Positions 51,456-52,734 of a stretch of 52,734 nucleotides of DNA are shown in pieces. Under the pieces are notes generated by a model, which had not been told where the DNA came from, made no database searches, and saw only the letters and a list, made by a program, of their open reading frames with translations. Source of the DNA: Paludibacteraceae bacterium (GTDB taxonomy: Bacteria; Bacteroidota; Bacteroidia; Bacteroidales; Paludibacteraceae); NCBI GenBank assembly GCA_905234685.1, contig CAJOIR010000015.1, positions 1 through 52,734 on the forward strand. Reading direction: 5' to 3'. A program made the position numbers and the translations under genes. The stretch's first letter is position 1, and each line of letters opens with the position of its first letter.

Positions 51456-51534
51456 ATTCTATGTCGTTCTTATCTGTTTCTATTCGTTGGTATATCTTTT
51501 CCGACTGATTGGTATATGCTACCAAACTCACTGA

Positions 51535-51566
51535 CAAAAGTACTGTATTTATTTCATTCCTGCAAC
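51535..51566 (-). promoter_or_regulatory. Promoter of trxB
   Basis: Minus-strand TACTTTTG (51542-51535) is a good -7 box. GTTG lies 20 nt upstream (51566-51563), a one-mismatch -33 box. The leader would be about 70 nt. Confidence 0.55.
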
Positions 51567-51582
51567 CAAATCTTTACATTTA

Positions 51583-51659
51583 TCATTCTCTCCTCATTTC
51601 TGCCTCATTCCTGCCTCATTCCTGCCTTATTCCCGTCTCATTCCTTCCATATTCCAGTC
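51583..51659. repeat. 11-bp tandem array, unit near TCATTCCTGCC
   Basis: Seven consecutive 11-bp units: TCATTCTCTCC, TCATTTCTGCC, TCATTCCTGCC twice, TTATTCCCGTC, TCATTCCTTCC and ATATTCCAGTC. The array lies in the 527-bp divergent gap between trxB and mutA, upstream of a second, unrelated 11-bp array. It is pyrimidine-rich on the plus strand. Confidence 0.88.
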
Positions 51660-51700
51660 TCGGAGAACCCTTTTCCCGACCTGACACATACCATACTTTC

Positions 51701-51810
51701 ACGAACGATACACGAACGATACACGAACGATATACGAACGATATACGAACGATATACGAACGATACACGAACGATATACGGAAGATATACGGAAGATAAA
51801 CGGAACATAA
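51701..51810. repeat. 11-bp tandem array, unit ACGAACGATAT
   Basis: Ten consecutive 11-bp units: seven of ACGAACGATAC or ACGAACGATAT, then ACGGAAGATAT, ACGGAAGATAA and ACGGAACATAA, showing directional decay towards mutA. The array ends about 100 bp before the mutA -7 box. The stretch 51811-51886 shows nothing else. Confidence 0.93.
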
Positions 51811-51886
51811 ATGTAGGAGCAACCTGCCTCTTGTCACCTTATTTTATGTCTCCGGAATGCATTAAAGAATAAATATTGATTATTTA

Positions 51887-51918
51887 TTTCTTTATTTGCA
51901 GAAATCTTTGTAACTTTG
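51887..51918 (+). promoter_or_regulatory. Candidate promoter of mutA
   Basis: TTTC (51887-51890), 20-nt spacer, TAACTTTG (51911-51918). The -7 box is perfect and the -33 box has one mismatch. The leader would be about 58 nt and A-rich, as is usual for well-translated Bacteroidetes genes. Confidence 0.6.
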
Positions 51919-51982
51919 CACGCTTAGAATAAGAAAACATAACAACATATCTACATAAACAACTTAATAACATCAAAAAAAC

Positions 51983-52734
51983 ATGGCAGAAAACAAACTT
52001 AATCTGTTGGAAGATTTTGCTCCCGTCACCACTGAGGTGTGGAAGAACAAGATTATCACAGATTTGAAGGGTGCAGACTTCGAGAAGAAACTCGTATGGC
52101 GCACCCCGGAGGGCTTCAACGTACAGCCCTTCTACCGTCTGGAAGACGTCAAACGTCTCCGCACTACGGTGTCTGCTCCCGGACAGTTCCCGTATGTCCG
52201 CGGAACACGCACCAACAATGAATGGGCTATACGCCAGAACATCTGCGCGTGTGACAATGCCCGCAAAGCCAACGCTCTCGCGCTTGACGTACTCAACAAG
52301 GGTATCAATTCCCTGGGCTTTTGTCTGAATGCAGAGAAGTTGAATTACCGTTTCATCAAGAACCTCTTGAAAGACATCGATGCACGCGCTATTAGCATCA
52401 ACTTCTCAGTCTGTGCTTGCCACGCACCAGAACTGGCACGCATCCTCGTGCGCTATTATGGTCGCTGCGGCTATGACTTCAAGCAGCTCTACGGCTCCAT
52501 CAATGTGGATCCCATCAAGAACATGCTCATCAAGGGCAAAGACCTCTCCCGCGAAAAGGTACAGGAGAAACTTGTTGCTGCTGTCAAGGCAGCCAAGTCG
52601 CTACCGAACTACCGCGTTGTAGGTGTCAACAGCGTCATCCTCAACAACGCCGGTGCCTACTGCGCACAGGAGCTTGCTTACGCCCTCGCTTGGGGTGCAG
52701 AGTACATGACTATGCTCACCGAAGCAGGCGTGCC
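51983..52734 (+). CDS. mutA: Methylmalonyl-CoA mutase small subunit MutA, C-terminus beyond window
   Basis: The frame runs open from the ATG at 51983 to the window end (250 codons and two bases), so only the N-terminal part of a roughly 600-residue protein is seen. The N-terminal helix (KLNLLEDFAPVTTEVWKNKI) and the motifs DLKGADFEKKLVWRTPEGF, PFYRLEDV and FPYVRGTR are typical of the Bacteroidetes small subunit. Partnering with the cobalamin-binding large subunit MutB, it interconverts succinyl-CoA and methylmalonyl-CoA, a step toward propionate. Codons ending in C or G (AAG, CTC, ATC, GGC, CGC) dominate far more than in neighbouring genes, suggesting high expression. Confidence 0.93.
   Translation, partial: MAENKLNLLEDFAPVTTEVWKNKIITDLKGADFEKKLVWRTPEGFNVQPFYRLEDVKRLRTTVSAPGQFPYVRGTRTNNEWAIRQNICACDNARKANALALDVLNKGINSLGFCLNAEKLNYRFIKNLLKDIDARAISINFSVCACHAPELARILVRYYGRCGYDFKQLYGSINVDPIKNMLIKGKDLSREKVQEKLVAAVKAAKSLPNYRVVGVNSVILNNAGAYCAQELAYALAWGAEYMTMLTEAGV

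Noticed and set aside
51447..51872. Plus- and minus-strand open frames with repetitive peptides such as RTIYERYTND
   Set aside because: They are read-through of the 11-bp tandem arrays. An 11-bp unit cycles through all three frames, and the frames overlap the trxB start and promoter.
1..52734. tRNA or rRNA genes, insertion sequences, integrases and phage genes
   Set aside because: I looked through the intergenic regions on both strands for these and saw nothing convincing. All longer frames are accounted for by chromosomal genes.

Overview
The window reads as a chromosomal segment of a Bacteroidales bacterium, most likely a Prevotella-like or other Prevotellaceae organism. Signs are a complete gldKLMN/porP type IX secretion (T9SS) cluster, a secreted alpha-amylase with a T9SS C-terminal sorting domain, BACON-domain lipoproteins, moderate GC, and promoters of the Bacteroidetes form (TTTG or CTTG, 19-20 nt, then TAnnTTTG). 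I see no rRNA, tRNA, CRISPR array, insertion sequence or prophage. Genus cannot be fixed from the sequence alone.

Layout. 1-5479 (minus): a secreted starch-utilisation pair, a multi-domain starch-binding protein cut by the window edge and a GH13 amylase. 5677-18038 (minus): a closely packed run read from one promoter at about 18095. It encodes a BACON lipoprotein, RseC, a second BACON lipoprotein, a YD-repeat lipoprotein, RnfB, RnfC, a hotdog thioesterase, a small YGIP-repeat lipoprotein, RnfD, RnfG, RnfE, RnfA and TrmO. All six Rnf ion-pump subunits are present, but the usual contiguous rseC-rnfBCDGEA order is broken by four extra genes. 18334-22838 (plus): a zinc-type CDF transporter, then FtsK and a LolA-like protein. 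22901-24539 (minus): ComF, a gamma-carbonic-anhydrase-like protein and a 63-residue protein. 24688-26446 (plus): grpE-dnaJ behind a textbook sigma-54-type promoter. 26508-29666 (minus): kdgK, KDPG aldolase and a hexuronate MFS transporter, the lower part of a hexuronate/pectin catabolic route.

30295-32531 (plus): murI, a methyltransferase and PduO-type cobalamin adenosyltransferase. 32679-42636 (plus): a DUF2795 protein, porP, gldK, gldL, gldM, gldN, ftsX, a DUF3098 protein, uppP, truB and queA. 42724-47408 (plus): an envelope cluster of unknown role, with a Cthe_2159-like beta-helix lipoprotein carrying a Gly/Pro repeat, a small YD-type secreted protein, a VTC-domain (polyphosphate-polymerase-like) enzyme, a DUF4956 membrane protein and a DUF2490 outer-membrane-like protein with no visible start codon. 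47518-51455 (minus): ung, rpsO, a large secreted protein of unknown function and trxB. 51983-end (plus): the start of mutA, the methylmalonyl-CoA mutase small subunit.

Links between genes: the amylase is a predicted cargo of the T9SS encoded in the same window. PduO could supply adenosylcobalamin to the mutase. Beyond protein-coding content, the intergenic regions hold several unrelated tandem arrays that all share an 11-bp period, and a palindrome abuts the sigma-54-type promoter of grpE. The least explained items are the VTC/DUF4956 envelope cluster, the insertions in the rnf operon and the 11-bp arrays.
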